The notes under the pieces were generated by a model. It was given only the letters and a program-made list of their open reading frames with translations. It had not been told where the DNA came from and searched no databases. A DNA stretch of 64,000 nucleotides from Nannocystis exedens (GTDB taxonomy: Bacteria; Myxococcota_A; Polyangia; Nannocystales; Nannocystaceae): contig NZ_NETK01000001.1 in NCBI RefSeq assembly GCF_002343915.1, positions 5,780,001 to 5,844,000 of the forward strand. The letters run 5' to 3'. The position numbers were made by a program, and so were the translations under genes. Shown here piece by piece: positions 8,024-18,400 of this stretch. Position 1 is the stretch's first letter; each line of letters begins with the position of its first letter.

Positions 8024-9586
8024 TCACTTGGGGTTGAGGCGGCCGGTGGCGTACAGCAGGCGGGTCGTGGCGACGTGGAGGTCGATGCGGGAGTTGACGG
8101 CGCGCAGGGCCGCCTGCACCTGCTCGCCCTCGGCGGCGATGATCTCGTTGGTGGTCGCGGCGCCGAGCTTGTAGTTCTCGCTGGCGACCCGGTACGCCTC
8201 CGTGGACGAGGCGAGGCCGCGGGTGCTGAGCTCGATCGCCGCGAGGGCGCGCTCGCGGTCGTGGTAGGCCTGGGCGACCTCGAGGGCGATCGCGCGCCGC
8301 ATCTGCTCGGCCTGCAGCACGAGCTCGCGCTTGTCGGTCTTGAGCTCGCGGACCTGCGCCTTGGTGCGCAGCGACTGGTTGATCGTGTAGCTGAGCTGCA
8401 CGCCGACCGACCACGACGCCCGCCACACGGGCGCCAGCGGGAAGAACCGCTGGTTGGGGTTGGCGTACAGGGCGTCGGCGAACGCGTCGAGGCGCGGGTA
8501 GTACTGGGCCCGGGTGGCGCGGATGTTCTGCTGCATGCCGTCGACCGCCCGCTCGAGCGAGCGGACCTCGAGGCGATTGGCCTGGGCCTCGGCGATGAGG
8601 TCGTCGAGCGCGGGCAGCTCGCCGAGGTCGCGCGGCGGGGCGAGCACGTCCTCGCCGACGTCGTAGGCGCGGGTCGGCTCGTTCATCATCACCGCGAGGT
8701 TGCGCTCGGCGATCTTGCGGAACGCGCGGGCGTCGGCGATCGCGGCCTGCTGCGACGACACGAGGGCGTCGACGCGGAGCACGTCGGAGCGGGTCGCGGA
8801 GCCGGCGGTGAACAGGTTCTCGACGTCGACGAGGCGCGACTGGGTCCGCTGCAGCGAGTCCTCGATCACGACCAGCGAGGCGACGCCGCGCAGCCAGTTG
8901 AAGTAGGCCAGGCGGGCGTCGGTCTGGACCTTGACGCGCTCGGCGTCGCGGGCGAACACGGCGGCCTCGCGGGCGGCGAGGGTGCCCTTGCGAGCGGGCG
9001 CGAGCGAGAGGATGTAGTCGGAGATCGGGACCGAGAGGTTGGCCGAGAGCGAGTAGGAGTTGAGGGGGATCTGGATCTTGAACGGCGGGGTGACGACGAG
9101 CGGCACGCCCTGCGGATCGAGGGCGCACTGGCCCTGGCCGCCGGGGCAGTCGCCGACGGTGATCGGCGCGACGCCCTCGGACGGGCCGTTGACGGCGGTG
9201 ACGCTGGCGCCGCCGCCGAAGTTGATCGCGGCCTTCGACAGCCGCGAGTAGCTGGCCTTGACGCCGATCGTCGGCAGGAAGCTGACGATCGCCTGGTCGA
9301 CCCGGGCGGCCGCGCGCTCGATCGCCTCCTGCTTGATCTGCAGCGACGGCGAGGCGGCCACCGCCCGCTCGGCGACGGCGTCGTCGGTCAGCCCGCCGGC
9401 CACCGGCGCGAGGCCCTTGCCGAGCGGGCTCTCGCGGAGGATGCGCTCGAGCTCGTCGAGGTCGACGGCGACGGCCTGCGAGGCGGCCGAGTCGGGGCTG
9501 GCGGCGCGCCGCGGGTCGGGCACGGCGCCGGCGTCGGACGGCGGGGCGGCGAGGGCTACCACGAACAGAGAGGCGATGGCGATCAT
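8024..9586 (-). CDS. TolC-family outer-membrane efflux channel
   Basis: 520 residues from an ATG at 9586 (MIAIASLFVVALAAPPSDAGA), which gives a good Sec signal peptide. Two long helical-hairpin halves are visible, including AAARVDQAIVSFLPTIGVKASYS, VDVENLFTAGSATRSDVLRVDALV and ASENYKLGAATTNEIIAAEGE, typical OEP repeats. Length is normal for TolC/OprM-type proteins. It is the last gene of an efflux operon read leftwards (fusion protein, RND pump, channel). The 145-base gap before it holds one of the dispersed palindromes. Confidence 0.9.
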   Translation of the reverse strand: MIAIASLFVVALAAPPSDAGAVPDPRRAASPDSAASQAVAVDLDELERILRESPLGKGLAPVAGGLTDDAVAERAVAASPSLQIKQEAIERAAARVDQAIVSFLPTIGVKASYSRLSKAAINFGGGASVTAVNGPSEGVAPITVGDCPGGQGQCALDPQGVPLVVTPPFKIQIPLNSYSLSANLSVPISDYILSLAPARKGTLAAREAAVFARDAERVKVQTDARLAYFNWLRGVASLVVIEDSLQRTQSRLVDVENLFTAGSATRSDVLRVDALVSSQQAAIADARAFRKIAERNLAVMMNEPTRAYDVGEDVLAPPRDLGELPALDDLIAEAQANRLEVRSLERAVDGMQQNIRATRAQYYPRLDAFADALYANPNQRFFPLAPVWRASWSVGVQLSYTINQSLRTKAQVRELKTDKRELVLQAEQMRRAIALEVAQAYHDRERALAAIELSTRGLASSTEAYRVASENYKLGAATTNEIIAAEGEQVQAALRAVNSRIDLHVATTRLLYATGRLNPK

Positions 9587-9701
9587 GCGGCAGTGCTCGA
9601 TCTGGCGCCGCCGCGCGGGGCGGCGCCGGAGTCCGAAGTGACAGCGGGAGTCTCTACGAAGCGGATCGTCGCGGTGCGACGGCGGGTGGCCCTCGAGACA
9701 G

Positions 9702-9719
9702 CATGTCCCGAAGGCCATG
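9702..9719. repeat. dispersed palindrome (imperfect copy)
   Basis: Inverted repeat CATGTCC…GGCCATG, with one mismatch per arm, between the RND pump and TolC genes. It belongs to the family with consensus ATGTCC-N4-GGACAT. Confidence 0.5.
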
Positions 9720-9731
9720 TACTGAGTATCG

Positions 9732-12700
9732 CTAGTCGAGCTTCTCGGCGGGGGCGTCGCCGAACAGCTTGCGGGCGATCCAGCGGGTCGAGCGGGCGGT
9801 CACCATGCGGTCGAACAGGAGGTACGAGACCGGGACGACGACGAGGGTGAGCACGGTCGAGGTGATCATGCCGCCGATGACGATGACGGCCATCGGCGCG
9901 CGGGCCTCGCCGCCTTCGCCGAGGGCGAGGGCGACGGGGACCATGCCGAAGATGGTGGCGGCGGCGGTCATGACGATCGGGCGCAGGCGGACGCGGCCGG
10001 CGCTGACGAGGGCGGGGACGATCTCCTGGCCGCGCTTGCGCTCGTCGTTGGTGAAGTCGACCAGGAGGATCGCGGTCTTGGTGACGAGGCCCATCAGCAT
10101 GATGAGGCCGATGAACGAGAACACGTTGAGGGTCATGCCGGCGAGGTAGATCCCGCCGAAGGCGCCGATGACCGACAACGGCAGCGAGATCATGATGACG
10201 ACCGGCTGGACGAAGCTGTTGAACTGGGCGGCGAGGATCATGTAGACGAGCACGATCGCCAGGCCGAGCGCGAGCAGCATCGCCTCGAACGACTCCTTCA
10301 TCATCTCGGCGTTGCCGATGTAGCCGGTGTTGAGGTGGTCGGGGACGACGCGGGCGGCCGCCTCGTCGAGCAGCTGCTGAGCCTCGCCGAGGGTGGCGCC
10401 GCGCAGGTTGGCCAGCAGCAGCACCTGACGCTGGCGGTTCTGCCGCTCGATCTCGCTGGGGCCCGACTCGCGCTCGACGTGGACCACGCTGGCGAGGTCG
10501 ATCATCTGCCCGGTGGTGGCGCGGACCTTGAGGTTGCTGAGCGCCTCGATCTGGGCCCGCTGGGCCTCCGGCATCTGCACGATCACGTCGTAGATGTCGG
10601 CGCCGTCCTTGAGGTCGGAGATGGTGTCGCCGGCCATGAGCGAGCGGATCGTGCGGGCGACCGAGGCGATCGGGACGCCGAGGTCGGCGGCCTTGTTGCG
10701 GTCGACGTGGACGGCGAGCTCGGGCTTGCCGCCGCGGAAGGTGATGTCGAGGTCGACGAACTTGCCGGTCTGGGCCAGCTCGTCGCGCAAAGCGGTGGCG
10801 GCGGCGGTGATCTCGGCGAGGTCGTTGCCGCGGATCGAGTACTGGATCGGCTGGCTGCGGCCGCCCTCGCCGCCGAGCGGGCTGATCTCGGCGACGGTGA
10901 CCTGGACGCCGTCGATGCCGGCCATGCGGTCGCGGACCCACTGCATGGCGTCGCGCTGGCCGAAGCCGCGGTCGTGGCGGCCGATGAGGATGACCTGGAT
11001 CTCGGCCTTGTTGACCTGGGCCTGCTGGCCGCCGCCGATGGTGGTGAAGGTGGTCTTCACGCCGGGCAGGTGCTCGCGCAGGTCGGCGGCGACGGCCTCG
11101 GCGGTGCTGATGGTGGCCTCGAGGCCGGTGCCGGTCGGCAGCTCGACCTGGACGGCGAACTGCGAGCGGTCCTGGCTCGGCATGAACTCGCCGGGCACGC
11201 GGGTGACGAGGGCGACCGAGCCGACCAGCGAGAGGACCGCCAGCAGCACGGTGGTCCACGGCCAGCGCAGGGCCCAGCCGAGCACGGCGGTGTACATGCG
11301 CTCGAACACGCCGAAGGCGGCGTTGAAGGCGCGGGCGAACCAGCCGGGCCTGTGCTCGTGGCCGTGACGCATGAGCTGCGACGACAGCATCGGCGTCAGG
11401 GTGAAGGAGACGAGCATCGACAGCAGCACGGCGACCGAGACGGTGATGCCGAACTGGAAGAAGAAGCGGCCGATGATGCCCTTCATGAAGGCGACCGGCA
11501 CGAACACGGCGACCAGCGAGAGGGTGGTGGCGATGACGGCGAGGCCGATCTCCGACGTCGCGTCGAGGGCGGCCCGCATGCGGCCCTTGCCCATCTCGAG
11601 GTGGCGGTAGATGTTCTCGATGACGACGATCGCGTCGTCGACCAGGATGCCGATCGACAGCGACAGCGCCAGCATCGAGATGTTGTTGAAGGTGAACCCC
11701 AGGTAGCTCATGAACGCGAACGTCGCGACGATGCTGGTGGGGATCGCCACCGCGGCGATGAAGGTCGCGCGGAAGTCGTGGAGGAAGACGAGGATCAAGA
11801 GGACGGTCAGCGCCGCGCCGAGGGCGAGGTCGAACTGTACGTCGTGGATCGCGTGCTCGGTGAACACCGAGTTGTCGGTCGGGATCGCCGCGGTGACGCC
11901 GTGCTTCGTCAGCAGCGGCTCCATCTCGGCCAATTCCTCGCGGATCCGCTCGGCCAGGGCGACGACGTTGGCGCCGCTCTGCTTGCGGACGATGAGGCCG
12001 ATGGCGGCGTTGCCGTCGAGGAAGGAGGCGGAGCGGGCGTCCTCGACGTCGTCGAGGACCTCGGCGCAGTCCTTGACGCGGATCGCGGCGCCGCCGACCC
12101 CGACGATGACGATGTCGCCGATCTCCTCGGCGCTCTTGATCTCGCCCTTGGTCTTGATCGTGAGCTCGTTGCCGCCGCTCTTGATGTAGCCGGCGGGCAG
12201 CTCGAGGTTGCCGGCCTTGATCGCGTTGATGACGTCGTCGACGGTGAGGCCGAAGCCGGTCATGCGCGCGGGGTTGACGAGGACCTTGATCTCGCGCTCG
12301 CGGCCGCCGATGACGTCGACGATGCCGACGCCGGGGATCTGCTGGATCCGCTGTTTGACCTCGTCCTTGGCGATCCGCGTCAGCTCGCCGATCGGCAGGG
12401 CGCCGGCGAGCGCGACCGAGAGCACCGGGGTCGCGCCGACGTCGAGCTTCTGCACCGTCGGCGGGTCGATGCCGGTCGGCAGCTCGCGCTCGATCGCGGC
12501 GACCTTGTCGCGGACGTCCTGCACCGCCTGGTCGCCGTTGACCTCGAGCTCGAACTCGAGGATCACGGCGGCGACGCCCTCGTAGTTGCGCGAGGTCATG
12601 CGCTTGACGCCGCTCAGCGACTGCAGCGCCTCCTCGATCGGGTCGGCGACCTTGGACTCCATGGTCGCCGGGTCGGCGCCGGGATAGACGACGGTGGTCG

Positions 12701-12836
12701 TCACGACCGGGAACTCGACGCTGGGGAACATCTCGACCCCGATGCGCGGCAGCGCGTAGAGGCCGAACACCATGAGCGCGGCGATCAGCATCGCCGCGAA
12801 CACGGGCTGCTTGATCGAGACTTCGGCGAGCTTCAC
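9732..12836 (-). CDS. RND-family efflux pump (HAE1/AcrB type)
   Basis: 1034 residues from a GTG at 12836 (VKLAEVSIKQPVFA), whose GTGA overlaps the stop of the fusion-protein gene. The family pattern is complete: N-terminal TM after KQPVFA, FPSVEFPVVTTTVVYPGA, the TM4 pair ILVDDAIVVIENI whose adjacent Asp residues relay protons, duplicated porter loops, and a second six-TM block ending SYLLFDRM. It would take substrates from the periplasm or inner leaflet and pass them via the lipoprotein to TolC in exchange for protons. Substrate cannot be inferred. A longer upstream reading in the same frame overlaps the fusion-protein gene and is not real. Confidence 0.95.
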   Translation of the reverse strand: MKLAEVSIKQPVFAAMLIAALMVFGLYALPRIGVEMFPSVEFPVVTTTVVYPGADPATMESKVADPIEEALQSLSGVKRMTSRNYEGVAAVILEFELEVNGDQAVQDVRDKVAAIERELPTGIDPPTVQKLDVGATPVLSVALAGALPIGELTRIAKDEVKQRIQQIPGVGIVDVIGGREREIKVLVNPARMTGFGLTVDDVINAIKAGNLELPAGYIKSGGNELTIKTKGEIKSAEEIGDIVIVGVGGAAIRVKDCAEVLDDVEDARSASFLDGNAAIGLIVRKQSGANVVALAERIREELAEMEPLLTKHGVTAAIPTDNSVFTEHAIHDVQFDLALGAALTVLLILVFLHDFRATFIAAVAIPTSIVATFAFMSYLGFTFNNISMLALSLSIGILVDDAIVVIENIYRHLEMGKGRMRAALDATSEIGLAVIATTLSLVAVFVPVAFMKGIIGRFFFQFGITVSVAVLLSMLVSFTLTPMLSSQLMRHGHEHRPGWFARAFNAAFGVFERMYTAVLGWALRWPWTTVLLAVLSLVGSVALVTRVPGEFMPSQDRSQFAVQVELPTGTGLEATISTAEAVAADLREHLPGVKTTFTTIGGGQQAQVNKAEIQVILIGRHDRGFGQRDAMQWVRDRMAGIDGVQVTVAEISPLGGEGGRSQPIQYSIRGNDLAEITAAATALRDELAQTGKFVDLDITFRGGKPELAVHVDRNKAADLGVPIASVARTIRSLMAGDTISDLKDGADIYDVIVQMPEAQRAQIEALSNLKVRATTGQMIDLASVVHVERESGPSEIERQNRQRQVLLLANLRGATLGEAQQLLDEAAARVVPDHLNTGYIGNAEMMKESFEAMLLALGLAIVLVYMILAAQFNSFVQPVVIMISLPLSVIGAFGGIYLAGMTLNVFSFIGLIMLMGLVTKTAILLVDFTNDERKRGQEIVPALVSAGRVRLRPIVMTAAATIFGMVPVALALGEGGEARAPMAVIVIGGMITSTVLTLVVVPVSYLLFDRMVTARSTRWIARKLFGDAPAEKLD

Positions 12837-13828
12837 AGCGGGCCCCCCGCGCCGCTCGGGCGCTTGCGCTTGGCGCTTGCGACGGGTTGCTCCTTGCCGG
12901 CCTCGGCGGGTGCGGCGGCGACGGCGGCGGCCGGCGGGGCCAGCTCGACCTCGACGTACATGCCGGGGCGCAGCAGGTTGTCGGCGTTGTCGACGTCGGC
13001 GACGATCTCGATCGTGCGGGTCTGCGGGTCGACGGTCGGCTGGATCCGCACGACCTTCGCGCTGCGGGCCAGCTCGAGCGCGCTGAAGTGGGCGGTGATC
13101 GTCTGGCCCTCGCGGATCGTCTTGAGCGCGGCCTCGGGGATCCGCGCCCGCAGCTCGATGACCGACTGGTCCTGCACGACCATCACGACGGTCGGCGGCA
13201 TCATCGTCACCGACTCGCCGACGTGCTTGAGCTTCTTGGTGACGACGCCGTCGATCGGCGAGACGACCGTGGAGTCGCCGCTGTTGCGCCTGGCCATCGA
13301 CAGGGCGACCTCGGCCTGGCTGATGCCGTTGCTGGCGGCCGTGAAGGCGTGCTCGGCCCGCTCGAGCACCGCGGCGGAGATGCTGCCGCTCTGGGCCAAT
13401 CTGCGCTGGCGCTCGAGCTCGCGCTCGGCGTTGTCGCGGCTGATCGTCGCGCCCTGCAGGGCGGCCTCGGCCTGGGCGATGCCGAGGCGGCTGGCGCGGG
13501 CGTCGAGGCGGAACAGCAATTGGCCCTTCTTGACCCGTTCGCCCTCCTCGACCAGCACGTCGGTGAGGGCGCCGCTCATGCGCGGGCTGAGGTCGGCGCT
13601 GTGCTTCGGCAGGGCGGTGGCGACGTAGCGGCCGGCGGCGCTGGCGGTGGCCGGGGCGGCGGCGGCCTGCTCGGGCCGCGGCGGCGGGCCCGGGACCTTC
13701 GGCGCGTCGGCCCCGTCGGCCGCCCGCGCCGGCGGCAGCCCGATCTTCGGCTGCTCGCCGCTGTCGCACGCGAAGGGGAGGAACAACGCCGCCCCGAAAA
13801 GCAGGCGCGAGAGATGCACGGTCTTCAT
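12833..13828 (-). CDS. membrane fusion (periplasmic adaptor) lipoprotein of RND pump
   Basis: 331 residues from ATG 13828 (MKTVHLSRLLFGAALF); the signal ends in a lipobox-like LPFAC, so lipidation at Cys is likely. Adaptor features in order: lipoyl half near KHSADLSPRMSGALTDVLVEEGERVKKGQLLFRLD, a helical hairpin (AEAALQGATISRDNAERELE…), second lipoyl half STVVSPIDGVVTKKL, then a barrel domain. It bridges the pump and TolC. It is first gene of the operon and diverges from the TetR gene. Confidence 0.93.
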   Translation of the reverse strand: MKTVHLSRLLFGAALFLPFACDSGEQPKIGLPPARAADGADAPKVPGPPPRPEQAAAAPATASAAGRYVATALPKHSADLSPRMSGALTDVLVEEGERVKKGQLLFRLDARASRLGIAQAEAALQGATISRDNAERELERQRRLAQSGSISAAVLERAEHAFTAASNGISQAEVALSMARRNSGDSTVVSPIDGVVTKKLKHVGESVTMMPPTVVMVVQDQSVIELRARIPEAALKTIREGQTITAHFSALELARSAKVVRIQPTVDPQTRTIEIVADVDNADNLLRPGMYVEVELAPPAAAVAAAPAEAGKEQPVASAKRKRPSGAGGPL

Positions 13829-14226
13829 GGTGCTGGGCCGCCTCGAATTGTGAGTGCTACGATTGTCCGCGCGTGCCATTCACGCGCCCGCAAATGCATC
13901 GACCAGAGCCTCATCATCACAGGTGATGACAATGTCCGGCGATTGGGGCCAGGCGCGAACGCGCGCCTTTTGGGGGACTTAGTTAGTGAGTGAACACGTT
14001 CTAACTCGGTCCGGTAGCGGACGCAAGGAAAATAAATGAGTAGTCACTTACTTTGAATTCTGCGGCCTGGCTCGGCCTGCGAGGCCGTTTCGCTGCACGG
14101 GCGACAACGCGCCGAGCGCCGCGGCGCCTGGGCCCGACCCCCCGGGCGAGCGCGTCCACACGCGCGGCGGTGGGCGCGCGGGCGTGAGCGACCGATGATT
14201 GACGAGGGTGGCGTGTTATTCAGAAG
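13829..14226. promoter_or_regulatory. divergent control region of efflux operon and tetR
   Basis: This 398-base gap separates the efflux operon from the TetR gene. It is locally AT-richer around 13975-14060. At 14035-14052 lies a palindrome with AGT…ACT core (AATGAGTAGTCACTTACT on the plus strand), which resembles TetR/AcrR operators. A related half-site TTAGTGAGTGA-like segment lies near 13980-13995. Repression of the pump by the adjacent TetR is likely; the operator call is by eye. Confidence 0.5.
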
Positions 14227-14835
14227 GTGGCACCCTCCAATCGGCCAATGCGACCGCGTTCCTTCACCGACGATGAGCTCCTCGAGACCGCGCGGCGGTG
14301 CTTCCTCGAGCACGGCCCGAGCGTGTCGACGGACGTGATCGCCCAGGAGCTCGGCGTGTCGCAGGCGGCGCTGTTCAAGCGCTTCCGCACCAAGCAGGAG
14401 CTGATGGTGCGGGCGATGATCCCCCGCACGCCGCCATGGGTCGCGGAGATCGAGCAAGGCCCCGACGCGCGGCCGGTGCTCGAGCAGATGCGCGAGCTGG
14501 CGGCCCAGATCGACGCGTTCCTGGTCCAGCAGCTGCCGTGCATCTCGGTGCTGTCGGCGGCCAAGACCCGCCCGGCCAAGGTGCTCAACTGGGAGAAGGA
14601 AGGCTGGCCGGGGATGCGAGCCCACCGCGCCCTGGTCGGGTGGTTCACCCAGCTGGCGGAGCAGGGCCGGATCGTCGCGCCCTCGCCGGTCGCGCTGGCC
14701 ACCGCGTTCAGCTCGAGTTTGCAGGTGCCTCACTTCATGAAGCACGCCCTCGGCGCCGCGACCCCCGAGTTCGGCGACGACTACCGCGATCGCGTGGTCG
14801 AGATGTTCTGGCGGGCGATCGAGCCGCGGGCCTGA
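14227..14835 (+). CDS. TetR/AcrR-family regulator, divergent from the efflux operon
   Basis: 202 residues from GTG 14227; an ATG seven codons later (14248) is equally possible. The N-terminal helix-turn-helix is clear: ELLETARRCFLEHGPS, then TDVIAQELGVSQAALFKRF and RTKQELMVRAM. The ligand domain is variable as usual for the family. Its position divergent from the RND operon suggests it represses the pump and responds to a pump substrate. Confidence 0.9.
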   Translation: MAPSNRPMRPRSFTDDELLETARRCFLEHGPSVSTDVIAQELGVSQAALFKRFRTKQELMVRAMIPRTPPWVAEIEQGPDARPVLEQMRELAAQIDAFLVQQLPCISVLSAAKTRPAKVLNWEKEGWPGMRAHRALVGWFTQLAEQGRIVAPSPVALATAFSSSLQVPHFMKHALGAATPEFGDDYRDRVVEMFWRAIEPRA

Positions 14836-14841
14836 GCCGAA

Positions 14842-14864
14842 GGACATGTCCTCCGGGACACGTC
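14842..14864. repeat. dispersed palindrome
   Basis: TGTCC-N4-GGACA core (14847-14860) directly after the tetR stop codon. Confidence 0.6.
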
Positions 14865-15168
14865 ACGACGCGCGGCGGTCGTACCAGGGCCGCTCGCTCC
14901 ACGCCGAGGCGACGGCGCCGACGAGCGCCGAGCCCGAGACGAGCATGACCCAGAAGTAGAGGTCGCCCTGCAGCGACGGCGCCGGCGCGTCGACCACGAG
15001 CCAGCGCAAGGCGGCGAAGTGGACGCGGGGGCGCGGCGCCTCCGTCGAGCACCTCGACCGTACCGGCGAGCGCGGCCGGTCCGCTCGCCGGCGGGGCATC
15101 ATCGAGTCCAGCGAGGCCTGCTCGAGCCGCGCCTGGCGCCGCAGCCGTCGCGCCATGGCCCAGAGCAC
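14863..15168 (-). CDS. small membrane protein, N-terminus uncertain
   Basis: The ATG at 15168 gives 101 residues with one clear TM (LYFWVMLVSGSALVGAVASAW) near the C-terminus. The same frame continues upstream for about 17 codons to a stop and would add GGTALALLVTAIVLWAM, a second convincing TM helix. The true start is therefore probably a non-ATG codon near 15190, or the gene is frameshifted and longer. Two TM helices separated by a charged loop (about 65 residues) would be the product. Family not recognised. Confidence 0.4.
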   Translation of the reverse strand: MLWAMARRLRRQARLEQASLDSMMPRRRADRPRSPVRSRCSTEAPRPRVHFAALRWLVVDAPAPSLQGDLYFWVMLVSGSALVGAVASAWSERPWYDRRAS

Positions 15169-15413
15169 GATCGCGGTGACGAGCAGCGCGAGCGCGGTGC
15201 CGCCGCTCCGGTGAGCTCACCGACGCCGCGGGCCACGGCGATCGACGGTACCGCCGCGCGCACGGCCGGGCCATCGTCGCCGGCGTCGCGCGCATCACCG
15301 CATCGGCGGACGGCTACCCGACCAAGGTCGGGGTTCACGGCGAGGCCGGCGGTCCGCTGCCCTCGGGTAGACTCCGAGCCGCCCGGACGATCGCGTCGTC
15401 ACGGGCGACGAAC

Positions 15414-18400
15414 ATGGCAAACACCCGCGACAGTGCCGGAGGAGACGGCGGCGAGCCGAGGTCCGTCGACGTGGAGCGGCTGGTGCCGCTCTGGGAGGAG
15501 GGCGAGGTCGTGCTGGCGCGCGGGGTCCGGCGCGGCGACGGGGCGGCCGTCCTCGTCGCGTTCGGGCCGGTCGCGCGGCTCGAGCACGAGTTCGCGCTCC
15601 GCCACGCGATCGAGCCGTCGTGGGGCGCCCAGCCGCTCGAGCTGGCGTGCGACGGCGGCCGCCGACCCGCGCTCGTCCTCGCCGATCCGGGCGGCGAGGT
15701 GCTGGCGCGCCTCGTCGGGCACGCCTGGGACCTGACGACCTTCCTGCGGGTGGCGATCGGCCTCGCCATCGCCCTCGACCGCGGCCACGACCGCGGCATC
15801 ACCCACAAGGACCTGCGGCCGGCCAACATCCTCGTCGACGCCCGCGCCGGCGCGGTGTGGCTGACCGGCTTCGGCATCGCCTCGCTGTCCCTGCGCGAGC
15901 AGCAGAGCGTCGGCGGGCTGGTGCCCGCGGGGGCGCTGGCGTACGTGGCCCCCGAGCAGACCGGGCGCATGAACCGGTCGATCGACGCGCGCAGCGACCT
16001 CTACTCGCTCGGCGTCACGCTCTACCAATTGCTCACCGGGGCGCTGCCGTTCAGCGCCACCGACCCGGCGGAGCTGCTCCACGGGCACCTGGCGCGCGAG
16101 CCGGCGCCGCCGCACGAGCTGCTGCCGGGCATCCCGCGGCCGGTCTCGGCGATCGTCACCAAGCTGCTGGCGAAGACGCCGGAGGACCGCTACCAGTCGG
16201 CCCGTGGGGTGCTCACCGACCTGCGGCGCTGCCTCGCCGAGTGGCAGTCGTTCGGGCGCGTCGAGCCGTTCAAGCTCGGCGCCCAGGACGTGTCGCGGCG
16301 GCTCCGCGTGCCCGAGAAGCTGTACGGCCGCGACCGTGAGATCGACGCGCTGCTGGCGGCCTTCGCCCGCGTGGTGGCGGGAGGCGCCAGGGAGCTGGTG
16401 CTCGTCACGGGTTATCCGGGCGCCGGCAAGTCGTCGCTGGTGAACGAGCTGCGGCGCGTGCTGCTGCCGGCGCGCGCGCTGTTCGCCAGCGGCAAGGCCG
16501 ACGAGTCGACGCGCGAGGTCCCGTACGCCCCGTTCGCCCACGGCCTCCGCACGGTGATGCGCGGGATCCTGGCCCAGAGCGAGGCCGAGGTCGGGCGCTG
16601 GCGCGAGTCCCTGCAGCGCGCCGTCGGCCCGAACGGCAGGCTGATCGTCGACCTGGTGCCCGAGCTGGCGCTCGTCATCGGCGAGCAGGCCGCGGTCGCC
16701 GAGCTGCCGCCGGAAGAGGCGAACAACCGCTTCTACGCGGTGTTCCGCCGCTTCCTCGGGGTCTTCGCCACCGCCGAGCACCCGCTCGTGCTGTTCCTCG
16801 ACGACCTGCAGTGGGCCGACGAGGCGACCCTCGACCTGCTCGAGCACGTGGTCCGCCAGGACGACGCGAAGCACCTGTTCCTGGTCGGGGCCTGCCGCGA
16901 CCAGCAGGTCGACGCCCGCCACCCGCTGGCGCGGGCGATCGCGCGGATGACCGCGGCCGGGGCGACGGTGCGAGAGATCGCGGTGCCGCCGCTGCAGGTG
17001 CAGGACTTCGAGAAGATCCTCGGCGGCGCGCTGGCCTGCAGCCGCGAGCACGTGCGCCCGCTGGCGCGGCTCGTCTACGAGAAGACCAGCGGCAACCCGT
17101 TCTTCGCCATCCAGTTCGTCACCGCGCTCTACGACGACGCGCTGATCGGCTTCGACCCGGTGAGCGGCCGCTGGACCTGGGACGTCACGCGGATCCAGGC
17201 CCAGAACTTCACCGACAACGTCGTCGAGCTGATGCTGACGCGCTTCGGCGCGATGCCGGCGGCGACCCGGGAGGCGCTGAAGGACCTGGCCTGCCTCGGC
17301 CGTACCGCGCCGACGCGCACCCTCGAGCTCGTCCACGGCGAGCACGTCCACGCGGCCCTGGCCGAGGCGATCCGCTCGGGCCTGGTGTTCCAGCTCGACG
17401 GCGCCTACTCGTTCCTCCACGACCGCGTGCGCGAGGCCTCGTACGCGCTGCTCGCCGAATCGGAGCGCCCGGCGGCGCACCGGCGGATCGCGCAGCGGCT
17501 GTTGGCCGGCACGCCGAGCGAGCGGCGCGAGGAGGCGGTGTTCGACATCGTCAATCCGTACAACAGCGGCGCGTCGCTGGTGGTGGAGGACGACGAGCGC
17601 CTGCTGCTGGCGGAGCTCAACCTGCTCGCGGGGCGGCGGGCCCGGGCGTCGAGCGCCTACGCCCAGGCGCTGAAGTACCTGACGCAGGCGAGCGCGCTGC
17701 TGCCGGCGGACCGCTGGCAGCGCTGTCCGGCGCTGGCGTTCCCGATCGAGCTGGCCGTCGCCGAGTGCGAGTGGCTGAGCGGCGCCACCGGCTCGGCCGA
17801 GGCGCGGCTGTCGCGGCTGGCGTCGCACGTGACCGACCCGATCGACCTGGCGGCGATCGTGTGCCTGCAGATCCACCTGTACACGACCACCGATCGGTTC
17901 GACCGCGTGGTGCCGATCTGCCGCGCCTATCTGCGCGGCGTCGGCATCGCGTTGCCGGCCGCGTCGACCGACGACGAGGTGCTGGCGCAGTACCAGGGCA
18001 TGCGCGCGCGGATGGGCGAGCGCTCGATCGAGTCGCTGCTCGACCTGCCGCCGATGACCGACCCGCGGCACCGGGCCGTGATCGACGTGCTGTCGCTGGC
18101 CGCGACGCCGGCGTACTTCGTCGACAAGAACCTCTACGCGCTGCTCATCATCCACATCGTCCTGCTCAGCCTCGAGCACGGCAACACCGACGGCTCGGCG
18201 CTGGCCTTCTCGCTGCTGCCCAGCGTGATCGGGCCGCGCTTCTCCGCGTACCGCGACGGCTACCGGTTCGGCCGGCTCTCCGCCGACCTGGTCGACAAGC
18301 GCGGGCTCGACCGCTACGCCGCGCGCGTGCTGATGGTGTACGCGATCAACGTGATCCCGTGGACCAGCCACCTGGGGGCCAGCCACGCGATCATCAAGCG

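Noticed and set aside
14227..14835. Counter-strand frames with strings of His/Arg/Leu
   Set aside because: Antisense shadow of the TetR gene.
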